The position numbers were made by a program, and so were the translations under genes. From an uncultured Clostridia bacterium (GTDB lineage Bacteria > Bacillota > Clostridia > TANB77 > CAG-508): a stretch of 64,000 nucleotides of DNA. The DNA lies in NCBI GenBank assembly GCA_948530865.1, contig CAOTKV010000005.1, positions 16,302 through 80,301 of the forward strand, in the 5' to 3' direction. Below the pieces are notes generated by a model, which was given only the letters and a program-made list of their open reading frames with translations, was not told the DNA's origin and did not search any database. Positions within the stretch are counted from its first letter, which is position 1, and each line of letters begins with the position of its first letter. This document shows positions 54,863-64,000 of the stretch, piece by piece.

Positions 54863-56050
54863 ATGGGAACTGCCAAGAAAAGAGGTAATGGCGAAGGAAC
54901 CATATTCAAAAGAGAAATAAACGGAAAAACATATTGGATTGCAGAATACACTATTGCAATGTATGATAAAAACGGAAAAAGGAAACGAAAGACTATTTCA
55001 GGTAAAACTAGACAAGAAGTAAAAACAAAATTAGAAAAAGTTATTACAGAACTGAATACAGATACTTATGTAGATAAATCAAAAGTAACATTTTATCAAA
55101 TAGCAAAAGAATTCATTGATACTGGTTATAAAATGAACAAATTAAAACCATCATCATATAAAAGGAAATTACATACATTACAAGAAATTTCAACACATTA
55201 TATAGCAGAAATGGAACTACAAAAAATAACCGAAAATGATTTAAAGGATTTCTTTGCTTATATAACTAAATATTCTAATTCTACTATTGCTAAAATATAT
55301 GGAATTGTTAACCATACTTTTAAAATAGCAGTTAGAAGAAATATATTAAGATATAATTTTTTAGATGATCAATTAGAATTCTCTATTCCTTATTCTGATA
55401 TTAAGGATAAAAAAGTTTCTGCTCTTACTATTGAAGAACAACAACAGTTTATAAAAGCAATGAAAGAAACAAATTGTAGATATAAATATCAATTTTTAGT
55501 AAGTTTATTCACAGGAATGAGAATGGGCGAAATAAATGCATTAGATATTGATGATATTGATTTTACTAATAAAATTATTCATATAAGAAGAACTATAACT
55601 CGTGGATTAGATGAAAGAGCAATGATAGGAACCTATACAAAAACAATAAATGGTACTAGAGATATAATAATGGATAGCCATGTAGAATCTATTTTCAAAG
55701 AATATTTGTCATCATCTTATTATCATGAAAATGATATGCATTTATTATTCTGTAATTCTAGAAAACAATGTATAAGTACAGATACAACTAATATGATGTT
55801 CAAATATATTTGCGAACAATATAACATTGGCAAAGGTTATGAATTACATCAACACATGTTAAGACATACTTTTGCAACTAGATGCATTGAAGCAGGAATG
55901 CCTGCATCTGTTTTAGCAAAAATAATGGGACACGCAAATGTGTCCACTACACTAAATGTTTATTGTGATGTTTTTGATAAGTTCAAACAAACTCATATTG
56001 ATTTATCATACAATTATCTAAAAGAAAATGGCTTAACAATGGATTTTTAA
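54863..56050 (+). CDS. int: phage tyrosine integrase
   Basis: A 395-residue Tn916/phi-type integrase: N-terminal AP2-like arm-binding domain, SAM-like core-binding domain (about 70-165) and catalytic residues R220 (TGMRMGEI), H331 and R334 (HMLRHTFAT), H357 (GHANVSTT) and Y367. It lies next to attR, as expected. Its CGG triplets are AAC-GGA, read across codons. Confidence 0.95.
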   Translation: MGTAKKRGNGEGTIFKREINGKTYWIAEYTIAMYDKNGKRKRKTISGKTRQEVKTKLEKVITELNTDTYVDKSKVTFYQIAKEFIDTGYKMNKLKPSSYKRKLHTLQEISTHYIAEMELQKITENDLKDFFAYITKYSNSTIAKIYGIVNHTFKIAVRRNILRYNFLDDQLEFSIPYSDIKDKKVSALTIEEQQQFIKAMKETNCRYKYQFLVSLFTGMRMGEINALDIDDIDFTNKIIHIRRTITRGLDERAMIGTYTKTINGTRDIIMDSHVESIFKEYLSSSYYHENDMHLLFCNSRKQCISTDTTNMMFKYICEQYNIGKGYELHQHMLRHTFATRCIEAGMPASVLAKIMGHANVSTTLNVYCDVFDKFKQTHIDLSYNYLKENGLTMDF

Positions 56051-56209
56051 TTATAACTTTTTTCAGCCACCATTTCAGCCTTGCGAAATAATTTCAACAT
56101 ATTTTGTATTTATTTGAAAATATGATAAAAATGTAAAAGTCTTTAATATGTAGGGTTTGAACTATTTTGAAATCAACTCATAATATGTTCAAATCCTATT
56201 ATTATGCCT

Positions 56210-56271
56210 GCTTTTGCCAACCATTAAATGATTTTCCATCATATTCTATTATTAATTTTATATTTCTCATA
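56210..56271 (-). pseudogene. attR with displaced native 5' end of truA
   Basis: The minus strand reads MRNIKLIIEYDGKSFN-GWQKQ and then stops after 22 codons. This is the original host truA start, severed by integration. It contains the 11-base core (56210-56220). It has no CGG and no frameshift: the same point reads AAT GGT TGG. Confidence 0.85.
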
Positions 56272-56285
56272 ATTTCACCATGCTT

Positions 56286-56314
56286 ATATTATCATAAAAA
56301 AATTTACAAATCAA
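56286..56314 (-). promoter_or_regulatory. native truA promoter, now orphaned
   Basis: Minus-strand -35 TTGATT (56309-56314) and -10 TAATAT (56286-56291), spacing 17, 15 bases before the displaced truA ATG. It now transcribes only the 22-codon fragment and runs into attR. The rest of the 56051-56394 gap has no gene. Confidence 0.6.
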
Positions 56315-56394
56315 CAAAAACTGCCTTGATGCATTGATAAAAAAGTCATATTATGATAAAATTTTATAAATATACAAAGGAAAGGTGAATATAA

Positions 56395-57249
56395 ATGTCA
56401 AATAAATTAAAAATTTTTCTTTTTATAGTTTTGTTTATTATTATTGTACTTGTTCTTGTTTCAGTTTATTTTTTAGTTTTTAATCAAGAATCAAAAAATG
56501 TTATTCAAGAACCAACTCAAAATATTATTCAAAATGAAGTTCAAGTCGAAGCTGATGATAAAAATGAAACTGATACTGAAAATATAATTTCAAATACTAC
56601 AAACACAATTCAAAATGTAACATCTGTAAACTTATCAAATACTGTAGAATCTAATAGCACTGAAGAAATTGATGATACTGGAGTCAATATTAATGAATTA
56701 AAAAAATTAATGGAAAGTTATGCTATTGGAATTCATAGAATTTCTTATTCTGGTGAAAATCTAGAATCTAATACAATTTTACTTTTACTTGCAAAACAAT
56801 ATTTTGATACAAATTCTAACAAAAAAAACTCTTTGAAAGTCGATTCAAAATATGCAACAACAGTAGAAAATATGCATAAATATTTAACAGAATTAACTGG
56901 AAATAACTATAATAATATTGAATATTTAAGTTCTTATAAAAATTATATTGGATATGCTTCAAGTAATAGAGCTTACGTATATGGAAAAGATATATCTCAA
57001 CTAAAAAACGAAGAATATGAATGTCCAAAATTAGAATTAACAAATGAAGAAAATGGTATTTATACAGCAAAAGGTGAAGTTATTAGAATAAAAGATAATG
57101 TAGAAACTGTTTATGACATATCTTTAAAATTCCAAATCAATGAAAATTATACATATCAAAAATACCAAATTGTTTCACTAAAGACAGCAAATAAATCCTT
57201 CTATCCTGATAATACAGTACATCTTGTTGAAAACACAGAGGTAGAATAA
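56395..57249 (+). CDS. membrane-anchored exported protein
   Basis: A 284-residue protein: a single N-terminal hydrophobic segment (about 5-29), an Asn/Thr/Glu-rich low-complexity linker (about 35-95) and a C-terminal domain I do not recognise. Host gene to the right of attR. Confidence 0.65.
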   Translation: MSNKLKIFLFIVLFIIIVLVLVSVYFLVFNQESKNVIQEPTQNIIQNEVQVEADDKNETDTENIISNTTNTIQNVTSVNLSNTVESNSTEEIDDTGVNINELKKLMESYAIGIHRISYSGENLESNTILLLLAKQYFDTNSNKKNSLKVDSKYATTVENMHKYLTELTGNNYNNIEYLSSYKNYIGYASSNRAYVYGKDISQLKNEEYECPKLELTNEENGIYTAKGEVIRIKDNVETVYDISLKFQINENYTYQKYQIVSLKTANKSFYPDNTVHLVENTEVE

Positions 57250-57272
57250 GATAAAGTTAGGAATATTTAATT

Positions 57273-58124
57273 ATGAAAGTAAAATTAGTTGCAAGTGATC
57301 TAGATGGAACTATCATTGATAAAAATAATAACATTTCAGCTAAAAATTTTAATGCTATAAAAAAAATTCATAAAAAAAATATTGATTTTGCAATTTGTAC
57401 TGGAAAAGCTTACTCTGTATCAAAGAAAATATGTGATAAATTTACTGCTACTTATGGAATTTTTGGAAATGGAACTCAAATTATAAATTTAAAAACTGGT
57501 CAAGAATTGCTTAGAAGAACTCTTGAAAAAAAAGATTTACTTTTTATTGTAACATTTGCAAAAAGATATAATTATCATATTCATTTGTATACTGAAACAG
57601 AAATTATCTCTGAAAAATTGGAATATATGGATTTAAGAAACTATAAATTACGTAATCAAAATTCAACTGATAGTTTGAAATTTAAAATCGTTCCAGATAT
57701 TTTAGAATTTATAGAAAAAACAAATATTGAGGTATTTTCAGCTGTTATATCATCTAGTGAATCAAATTTAACTTATTTTAAATCTCTTTTAAATATAAAT
57801 TCAAATATTGAAGCAACTTTTATTAATAAACGTGGAAAATATAGAGATAAAATAATAAATAAAGATTATGAATACTTAAATATTGCTCCAAATAATATAA
57901 ATAAAAATGAAGCATTGAATTTTCTTTCAAAACATTTGAATATTTCAAAAGAAAATATGCTTGCAATTGGAGATAATATTAATGATTTAGAAATGGTTAA
58001 ACACACTGGTATTGGTGTTGCAGTAAATAGTGCATATGATGATTTAAAGAAAGTTGCAAAATATGTAACCAAAACTTCTGTATCTGATGGCGCTTTTGCA
58101 GAAGCAATTGATAAATTTATATAA
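57273..58124 (+). CDS. Cof-type HAD phosphatase
   Basis: A 283-residue HAD-superfamily IIB (Cof) hydrolase: ASDLDGTI (motif I), CTGKAYS, and GDNINDLEMV (motif IV) near the C terminus. Substrate likely a sugar phosphate or FMN; unknown. Confidence 0.9.
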   Translation: MKVKLVASDLDGTIIDKNNNISAKNFNAIKKIHKKNIDFAICTGKAYSVSKKICDKFTATYGIFGNGTQIINLKTGQELLRRTLEKKDLLFIVTFAKRYNYHIHLYTETEIISEKLEYMDLRNYKLRNQNSTDSLKFKIVPDILEFIEKTNIEVFSAVISSSESNLTYFKSLLNINSNIEATFINKRGKYRDKIINKDYEYLNIAPNNINKNEALNFLSKHLNISKENMLAIGDNINDLEMVKHTGIGVAVNSAYDDLKKVAKYVTKTSVSDGAFAEAIDKFI

Positions 58125-58127
58125 AAA

Positions 58128-58160
58128 AGCAGTTCACTTTAAAATGAACTGCTATTTTTT
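58128..58160. terminator. bidirectional terminator
   Basis: AGCAGTTCA/TGAACTGCT stem (58128-58136, 58145-58153) with flanking A and T runs. It ends the HAD gene on plus and the cdaA transcript on minus. Confidence 0.85.
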
Positions 58161-59024
58161 ATTATTTTTATTGCTTGTATAAATTGGCTCTTGTATTAAA
58201 TTTTTTATTAATATTTTCTTTAATACATCTTCTCTAACATCTGCTATTAATGTTCCATCTTTAGCTATTGAAAGTTTTCCTGTTTCTTCTGAAACAACAA
58301 CTACCAAACTATCTGATTCTTTTGAAATACCTATTGCTGCCCTATGTCTTGTTCCAAGTTCCCTTGCAATATCCTTATCATCAGCTAAAGGCAACATACA
58401 ACATGCTGCTGCTATTTTATTATCACTAATAACAACTGCTCCATCATGAAGTGGTGTATTGGGTTCAAAAATATTTACTAATAACTGTGGTGAGATTTCT
58501 GAATTCATTATTATACCTGTTGATATAATATCTTGTATTCTTATTTCTCTTTCAATTACAATTAAAGCTCCTTTTTTTTGTTTTGCAAGCTCTACTGCTG
58601 CAATTGCAATTTTGTAAATATTTTCTTTTTTCTTTGCATTTAAATCCTTATCATCTATTCCAAACCATCTACTAAATTTTCTAGTTGTTCCTAATTGTTC
58701 AATCCCTCTTCGCAATTCTGGTTGAAAGATTATAATAAGCATTATAAAACCATATGACATGATAGATGTTAAAACAAAGTTTACTATATTCAATTTCAAT
58801 AATCCACTTATTAATGTAATTACAATTAAAGTAATAATTCCCTTTATTAATTGCCATGCTCTTGTATCTTTAATCATTTTTGTTGCTTTATATATAAAGA
58901 ATATCACAATAATTACATCTAAAATTGTTGTAACAACATTAAATGGATTAGATGAAAAATTTTCAAAAATATTAGAAAAATATTTTTTACTAAATTCTTC
59001 AAATGATTGATTAAAATTTAACAT
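58152..59024 (-). CDS. cdaA: diadenylate cyclase CdaA
   Basis: A 290-residue membrane enzyme making c-di-AMP. Three N-terminal transmembrane helices (about 30-50, 62-80, 84-100) and the DAC domain with PLHDGAVVI (DGA) and LGTRHRAAIG (RHR). c-di-AMP controls osmolyte and wall homeostasis in Firmicutes. Confidence 0.94.
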   Translation of the reverse strand: MLNFNQSFEEFSKKYFSNIFENFSSNPFNVVTTILDVIIVIFFIYKATKMIKDTRAWQLIKGIITLIVITLISGLLKLNIVNFVLTSIMSYGFIMLIIIFQPELRRGIEQLGTTRKFSRWFGIDDKDLNAKKKENIYKIAIAAVELAKQKKGALIVIEREIRIQDIISTGIIMNSEISPQLLVNIFEPNTPLHDGAVVISDNKIAAACCMLPLADDKDIARELGTRHRAAIGISKESDSLVVVVSEETGKLSIAKDGTLIADVREDVLKKILIKNLIQEPIYTSNKNNKK

Positions 59025-59036
59025 TAAATTCTCTCC

Positions 59037-59150
59037 TTATACAGCTAACCCACTAATTACATAAAATAAAAGAGTTCCACATACTGAAAATAACATTAAC
59101 CCTATCATTATTCCTGCAATTATTTTTGTAAATAATTTTCTTTTATCCAT
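59037..59150 (-). CDS. small membrane protein next to cdaA
   Basis: 37 residues from ATG 59150 (GGAGG upstream), single hydrophobic segment. Small proteins of this type are seen next to cdaA in Clostridia; role unknown. Confidence 0.6.
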   Translation of the reverse strand: MDKRKLFTKIIAGIMIGLMLFSVCGTLLFYVISGLAV

Positions 59151-59239
59151 AATTTCCTCCAATTTGTCTAATAAATTTTCGTATATACTAGTTATAACAT
59201 AATGGGATTTTTTTTTCAATACTAAACTCTTCCTAAAAC

Positions 59240-59270
59240 AAAAAATTGCTAACAAATTGTTAGCAATTTT
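59240..59270 (-). terminator. intrinsic terminator
   Basis: A perfect ATTGCTAACA/TGTTAGCAAT stem flanked by A and T runs. It terminates the spoIIQ-like transcript on minus. Confidence 0.85.
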
Positions 59271-59273
59271 TTT

Positions 59274-60056
59274 CTATTTTAAATATATTGTTGGATTTAC
59301 AAGTTCTCCATCTTTATACATTTCAAAATGTAAGTGTGATTCATCTGCAATTTCAAAACTTGAAGATTCACCAACTGTTCCTATTGTTTGTCCTTTTTCA
59401 ACAACTTCATTTTCTGTTACAAATTCTGTTGTCAATAGATTTGAATATATTGTTTTAAAACCATTCTCATGAGCAATAGTTATTGTTAATCCATATCTTG
59501 GATCATTTTTTATTGACTCTACAGTTCCAGCTTCTGAGGCAACTACAACAGACATCTTATCTGCTTTAATATCAATACCATTGTGTATTGTCCATTCTTC
59601 TAATGTATTTGAGTAAATTAAAGTATCTCTTGCAAAATCTTTTATAATTTCTCCTGAAACTGGCGCTTCAAATATTAATTCCTTTGGTTCTACAACTTCA
59701 TTCTCTACAGTTTCATTAACAGTAGTATTTTCTACAACTGTATTCTCTACCACAGATTCTACTGGAACTTTATTCACCTTTTTTGAAGCAGTATTTGTTA
59801 CTTCATTTTTAACAGTATTGTTTGATGAAGCAACTGATTTATCTGATGAAAAACTTGTTTCTTCTAAATCTTCATTAGATACGATCTCACTCATCTTTCC
59901 AAGTTCTAATAAACTTTGATTAGATCTTTCTTTTAATTTTTTATTATACATAACAAAAACAGTTAAAAACACCACTACTGAAATTGCTAAAACACTTGCA
60001 AAAACATATACTAATTTTTTTAATTTTTGTTCTTCATAATATTCTCTTCTTCCCAT
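59274..60056 (-). CDS. M23-family sporulation protein SpoIIQ-like
   Basis: 260 residues from ATG 60056 (GGAGG upstream). One transmembrane segment (about 18-38), an acidic/Val-Glu-Asn-rich linker and a C-terminal LytM domain with HNGIDIKA and HLHFEM (zinc motifs H-x3-D and H-x-H present). In sporulation SpoIIQ pairs with SpoIIIAH across the engulfment membranes. Downstream of spoIID. Confidence 0.85.
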   Translation of the reverse strand: MGRREYYEEQKLKKLVYVFASVLAISVVVFLTVFVMYNKKLKERSNQSLLELGKMSEIVSNEDLEETSFSSDKSVASSNNTVKNEVTNTASKKVNKVPVESVVENTVVENTTVNETVENEVVEPKELIFEAPVSGEIIKDFARDTLIYSNTLEEWTIHNGIDIKADKMSVVVASEAGTVESIKNDPRYGLTITIAHENGFKTIYSNLLTTEFVTENEVVEKGQTIGTVGESSSFEIADESHLHFEMYKDGELVNPTIYLK

Positions 60057-60111
60057 AATAACCTCCAACTTTTGTAATTTATTAGTATCAGTATTTGCAT
60101 TTTTTTGAAGA

Positions 60112-61080
60112 TTATTCACTTATTTCTATATCTTTATAATAATATTTTATTATCTCTTCATAATTTTTTCCATTTTTAGCCAATGTATCACTTCCACATT
60201 GACTAAATCCAACTCCATGCCCATATCCTAGCACAGAAAATTTTATATTATCATCTAAAATTTCTACATTAAATTTTGCAGATTTTAGACCAAAAATACT
60301 TCTTGCCTCTACTCCTGAAATTTCAATATTTCCTATTTTTAATTTACTTACTCTATTTGAATTTGTTCTTTCTAAAATTTCTATTTGATTGTTAGAAGAA
60401 AAATCTATTTTAAATTCTGAATATTTTTCTAACATTTTAGATATTAATTCATCTTTAGAAACAATTACTTCTGAACTATAAGATGTATAATTTTCTTCAC
60501 CAGATGTTTCTACAGTTTTAAAATAAGGGAACTCTCCTCCCCAAACATTTATAGACAGCTCTGTTGTTCCACCACTATTACTATGAAATAATGCATTTAT
60601 AGGTTCTCCATTATATAAAATAAATTTTCCTTTGGTAGAATTTACTGCTTCTACAATTTTATTCCAATATTCTTCTTGTTTTCCTTCTTCCCATCTTGCA
60701 AATCTATCTTCTTTTGATATCCAAGCTTGACAACTTAGTGAACTATCGCACATATCTGCACTTTCATGTCTTTTTCCATTTCTTATTTGATAAATTGTAT
60801 ATGTTCTTGCAACAACAGCTTGTGCTTTTAAAGCTTCTAATTCAAAAGTTGCAGGCATCTCACTTGCCACTACACCATATAAATATTCATCTAAATGCAT
60901 CTCTTCTACAACTCCAGTTGAAGTATGCAATAACTTTATAGTACTATATTGCCCATAATCAAATTTTTCTTCCACTTTTGGTGAAATAACCTCCTCTGTT
61001 TTAAATTGATTCGTAAAAATAATTGGCATTGTAAATATTAAAATTATAACAAATACAAAATAAAATATTAACTTTTTCAA
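60112..61080 (-). CDS. spoIID: stage II sporulation protein D
   Basis: 322 residues from TTG 61080 after GGAGAG; a longer frame begins inside sigF. An N-terminal transmembrane segment, then the SpoIID core: EYLYGVVASEMP, ALKAQAVVARTYT, HSNSGG and the C-terminal GYGHGVGFSQCG. Lytic transglycosylase for engulfment. Confidence 0.93.
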   Translation of the reverse strand: MKKLIFYFVFVIILIFTMPIIFTNQFKTEEVISPKVEEKFDYGQYSTIKLLHTSTGVVEEMHLDEYLYGVVASEMPATFELEALKAQAVVARTYTIYQIRNGKRHESADMCDSSLSCQAWISKEDRFARWEEGKQEEYWNKIVEAVNSTKGKFILYNGEPINALFHSNSGGTTELSINVWGGEFPYFKTVETSGEENYTSYSSEVIVSKDELISKMLEKYSEFKIDFSSNNQIEILERTNSNRVSKLKIGNIEISGVEARSIFGLKSAKFNVEILDDNIKFSVLGYGHGVGFSQCGSDTLAKNGKNYEEIIKYYYKDIEISE

Positions 61081-61093
61081 AAATAACTCTCCT

Positions 61094-61810
61094 CTACGTT
61101 GTAAGTAAATTTTTCTTAAATTCACTTAAAATTCTTTTTTCTATTCTTGAAACATGTACTTGAGAGATTCCCAATATTTTTGCAACTTGGGCTTGTGTTT
61201 TATCTTTAAAATAGCGTAAGTTAATAATTTCTCTATCTCGCAAGCTTAATTTTTTTATTAATTCTCTAATTGTAATTTTATCTACTAATTTACTTTGCTC
61301 ATCTTCATCATCTATTAATAAATCAATAATTTCTCTATCATCATCTCCTACTTTTGCATTTATAGATTCAATAGTTTTTTGTGCTTCCATTGCTATATAA
61401 ATATTTTCTTCTGGTAGTTCTAATATTTCAGAGAGCCTTGCAATACACAATGACTCTCCTGTTTTTACCATATATATTCGTTCCAATTCTTTTATTTTTA
61501 TTCCAAGTTCTTTAACACTTCTACTAATTCGAATTAAACCATCATCTCTTAAAAACTTTTTAATTTCACCTATCATATATTGAACAGAGTACGTAGAAAG
61601 TTCAACATCATAATTAAAATCAAATCTTTGTATTGCCTCAATAAAACCTATGCAAGCAATTTGATATAAATCCTCTGGTTCATATCCTCTTCCTAAAAAT
61701 CTTTTTACAATACTCCATATTAATCCTTTGTTCTCTTCTATAATTTGTGCTAACTTATCTTTATCTCCTTGCTGTGCTAAAGTAATAAGAGTTTTATTTC
61801 TCTCATTCAT
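61094..61810 (-). CDS. sigF: sporulation sigma factor F
   Basis: A 238-residue sigma-70 factor: region 2 (EPEDLYQIACIGFIEAIQRFD), region 3 and region 4 HTH (QAQVAKILGISQVHVSRIEK). Third gene of the spoIIA operon; forespore-specific. Confidence 0.92.
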   Translation of the reverse strand: MNERNKTLITLAQQGDKDKLAQIIEENKGLIWSIVKRFLGRGYEPEDLYQIACIGFIEAIQRFDFNYDVELSTYSVQYMIGEIKKFLRDDGLIRISRSVKELGIKIKELERIYMVKTGESLCIARLSEILELPEENIYIAMEAQKTIESINAKVGDDDREIIDLLIDDEDEQSKLVDKITIRELIKKLSLRDREIINLRYFKDKTQAQVAKILGISQVHVSRIEKRILSEFKKNLLTT

Positions 61811-61820
61811 TTTAGCCTCC

Positions 61821-62261
61821 CTATGTATTTTCTCTTTTTATTTTTTTACACATAGTGATTTTTGTTCCTAATCCTACAATAGATTCAACTTTTAATTCAT
61901 TCATAAAATTTTCCATAATTGTAAAGCCCATTCCAGATCTCTCTAAGTTACCTTTGGTTGTAAATAATGGTTCTCTAGCTTCTTCAATATTTTCAATTCC
62001 ACTTCCTGTATCAGAAACTTCTATTTCAATTTCATCATCATATAAAATTGCTTTTAATTTTACAATTCCATCTTTATTAGGATATGCATGAATTATTGAA
62101 TTTGTAACAGCCTCTGATACAGATGTTTTTATATCTGCAATTTCCTCAATTGTTGGATCTAATTGTGATACAAAAGCTGCAACTGCAATTCTAGCAAAAG
62201 CCTCATTTGCAGATTTACTAGCGAATTCTATTTTCATTTCATTTTTTATTTTCTTATTCAT
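61821..62261 (-). CDS. spoIIAB: anti-sigma F factor
   Basis: A 146-residue GHKL kinase: EAVTNSIIHAYP (N box), VSDTGSGIENIEEA (G1) and ERSGMGFTIMENFM (G2). It inhibits SigF and phosphorylates SpoIIAA. Overlaps spoIIAA by 8 bases. Confidence 0.95.
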   Translation of the reverse strand: MNKKIKNEMKIEFASKSANEAFARIAVAAFVSQLDPTIEEIADIKTSVSEAVTNSIIHAYPNKDGIVKLKAILYDDEIEIEVSDTGSGIENIEEAREPLFTTKGNLERSGMGFTIMENFMNELKVESIVGLGTKITMCKKIKRENT

Positions 62262-62598
62262 TTACTATTTTTCTCCCTTCTTCATCATCTAAATTGATAA
62301 CTTGTACTACCTTCATTACTCCTGACATTTCTAATATTTTCTTTATTCTTTCATTTGGATTTACAATTTTCATTTCTCCGCCAAGACTTGCTACTTGCTT
62401 ATATCTCCCAAGTACTAGTCCAATTCCTGCACTATCCATAAATTTTACCTTTGTGAAATCAAAAATAACTTCTTTAGGTATTAATCTTTGAATTTCATAG
62501 TCTGTCCTTTTTCTAATTTTTTCAACTACATGATGATCCATCTCTTCTGTTATCTCAAAAATTAGCATTTTTTCTTCTATAAAATGTTTTACATTCAA
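62254..62598 (-). CDS. spoIIAA: anti-sigma F factor antagonist
   Basis: A 114-residue STAS protein. FMDSAGIGLVLGRY has the phosphorylated Ser. Ribosome binding site AAGGAGG. First gene of the spoIIA operon. Confidence 0.95.
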   Translation of the reverse strand: MNVKHFIEEKMLIFEITEEMDHHVVEKIRKRTDYEIQRLIPKEVIFDFTKVKFMDSAGIGLVLGRYKQVASLGGEMKIVNPNERIKKILEMSGVMKVVQVINLDDEEGRKIVNE

Positions 62599-62631
62599 AC
62601 CTATTTTCCTCCTTTGTATTTTACTATTTTA

Positions 62632-62660
62632 ATATTCTAAATTTTATATGAAATTCCTTC
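62632..62660 (-). promoter_or_regulatory. sigma-H-like promoter of the spoIIA operon
   Basis: Minus-strand GAAGGAATT (62652-62660) and GAATATT (with GAAT at 62634-62637), an arrangement close to the sigma-H consensus that drives spoIIA in Bacillus. Position fits; spacing and the A/G before GAAT are not perfect. Confidence 0.5.
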
Positions 62661-62712
62661 GGAGAAAAAACAGAAGTTTTGTCGTATTTTAGTAGGTTTT
62701 CGACAACAAAAA

Positions 62713-62740
62713 AATAAGTAATCAAAATTGATTACTTATT
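62713..62740 (-). terminator. intrinsic terminator
   Basis: A 13-bp stem (AATAAGTAATCAA/TTGATTACTTATT, loop AA) with A and T runs on both sides; ends the pilin-like gene transcript. Confidence 0.85.
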
Positions 62741-62754
62741 TTAAATTTTTTATA

Positions 62755-64000
62755 TTATTTCTTTAATCCAATTACAGCTAATCCCATAATTCCAATTCCT
62801 ACTACTGTAAATATTAAGGTTCCCGTTCCTCCAGTTACTGGCAATTGAACTCCTCTTGTATTTTGTATTTCTAAATTTATATTAGTTCCTTCTGCTATTT
62901 CTTTTTCTATTAATACCAATTTACTGTTTGACTTATCTTCTACTTCCCAATTTATATCAAATCCATCATATGTTGCTATTACTTTCATTTCTATTTCTTC
63001 TTTTAACATATTATATCCATCTGGTGCTTTTGACTCTTTTATATAATATGTTCCTGCTCCTAAACTGTTATATTTAGCTTTTCCTTCTTCTCCTATTTCG
63101 ACTGTTCCTATTAACTTTCTATTTTGATTCTTCTCTGGTATTAATCTTCCTTCATTATATTCTGGTTCATCATATATCTCAAATATGGCTCCTGATAAGT
63201 ATTTTTTTTCTATATCTTCTGTTTTTATTTCTCCTATTTTTTCTATATTTAAACTTATTGTATATGTTAATGTTGTTACTGTTTTTGTTTTGGCTGTATT
63301 ATTTATTTGATATGGATTATTTGAATACTTTAAATATGCTTTATTTACGTTTGCTACTTTTCCTACTTCACAATTTTTATTTAATTTTGCATTATAATTT
63401 ATTGTTATTTTTTGTCCTTCTAATAATTCTCCTCTTGATACTTTTCCTGGTATATCTTTAAAATCTATTAATACTACTTTTTTCCCATATTGTTCACTTG
63501 GCTCTCCTTCTTCAAAATATTCTTTATATGTATTATAATTTTCCTCTGTTATTAATATATCACTTAATGTATAACTCTCTTTTCCACACTCTATTTTATT
63601 TTCTCCAACATATATTTTCACACTTTCCCTATCATATTCAAATCCTTTGTCTAAAATATCTACTACTTCATATTTATATTCACTTCCATATGCATCCATA
63701 TCTGTTCCAATTGTTGTTACTATTTCAAAACCTATATCATATTCCCCATTTTCTATATGTGATGCTGTATTTACTTTCTCACTTCCCTCTATATTATTTG
63801 TTGTTACTTTCTTTGATAATGTTGGGATTGATGATTTTGGTTCCATTGTTACATCTTGCACTACATCTATTAAATATCTACTATATGCATCATCTTCTGT
63901 ATTTGCTTTTGCATCTATTACTATATAATATCCTGATTCTAATTCTATTATTTTCTAATATAAATTTTCCTGTTACTTTAGTAAATTCTCTTATTTCAGC
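62755..64000 (-). CDS. LPxTG-anchored pilin-like surface protein (partial, frameshifted)
   Basis: The C-terminal part of a surface protein entering from beyond the window end. A sortase signal LPVTGGTG, a transmembrane segment and a basic tail close it; a Cna-B-type domain (SGAIFEIYDE to GTYYIKESKAPDGY) and a fimbrial D2-like domain precede. The frame breaks at about 63947-63957 in a short A run; upstream bases in another frame still look coding (FTKVTGKFILEN). A shift at that point has no CGG. Confidence 0.7.

Noticed and set aside
1..64000. tRNA, rRNA and CRISPR loci
   Set aside because: I saw no cloverleaf-like or repeat-spacer structure that I could support; a tRNAscan run would be decisive.

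Overview
The window comes from a very AT-rich, Gram-positive, endospore-forming bacterium, most likely a gut-type member of the Clostridia. Support: spoIIAA-spoIIAB-sigF followed by spoIID and a spoIIQ-like gene, a T-box leader before valS, an LPxTG-type surface protein, AGA-dominated arginine codons and strong AGGAGG ribosome binding sites. Gene calls come from reading frames, motifs and family knowledge only; no database search was run. LAYOUT. 1-21.8 kb is host chromosome, mostly minus strand: nfo, a KAP-type P-loop NTPase, comF-like, T-box/valS, a DUF3137-LemA pair, a pyrimidine operon (pyrC-pyrF-mutarotase-pyrK-pyrD), a short plus-strand island (two small membrane proteins around a PyrE-like protein), dnaE, rqcP, a phosphoesterase and truA. 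About 21.72-56.27 kb is a complete siphovirus-type prophage inserted in the 5' end of truA. It holds, from left to right, a small ORF facing truA, an HTH/MutS-like pair, lysis genes, a diversity-generating retroelement (DGR) inside the tail module, tail and head genes, portal and terminase, a ParB-methyltransferase, a replication/recombination block (replication protein, RecT, YqaJ), Cro and CI with operators, and a tyrosine integrase. 56.4-64 kb is host again: an exported protein, a HAD hydrolase, cdaA, the sporulation block and a pilin-like gene cut by the window end. MAIN RESULT. I looked by hand for every in-frame CGG codon in the window. Four lie in prophage or prophage-supplied sequence: truA codon 17, minor capsid codon 43, tape measure codon 20 and replication protein codon 81. 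At all four the reading frame breaks exactly there. In each the next base is A, and skipping the single C so that GGA (Gly) is read restores a full-length protein that fits its family. All other CGG triplets in accepted genes lie across codon boundaries, apart from two in foreign-looking small host ORFs. This fits programmed +1 frameshifting at a hungry or unassigned CGG codon, used by the phage to gate genes for replication, head and tail, and imposed on host truA by the replaced 5' end. OTHER SYSTEMS. The DGR is complete: target with variable repeat, downstream hairpin, Avd-like gene, template repeat and reverse transcriptase. Of 14 template/variable differences, 13 are at template adenines. 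The major capsid gene ends in a run of nine A residues followed by a start-less -1 frame that encodes a HeH/LEM-like extension, a candidate second recoding site.
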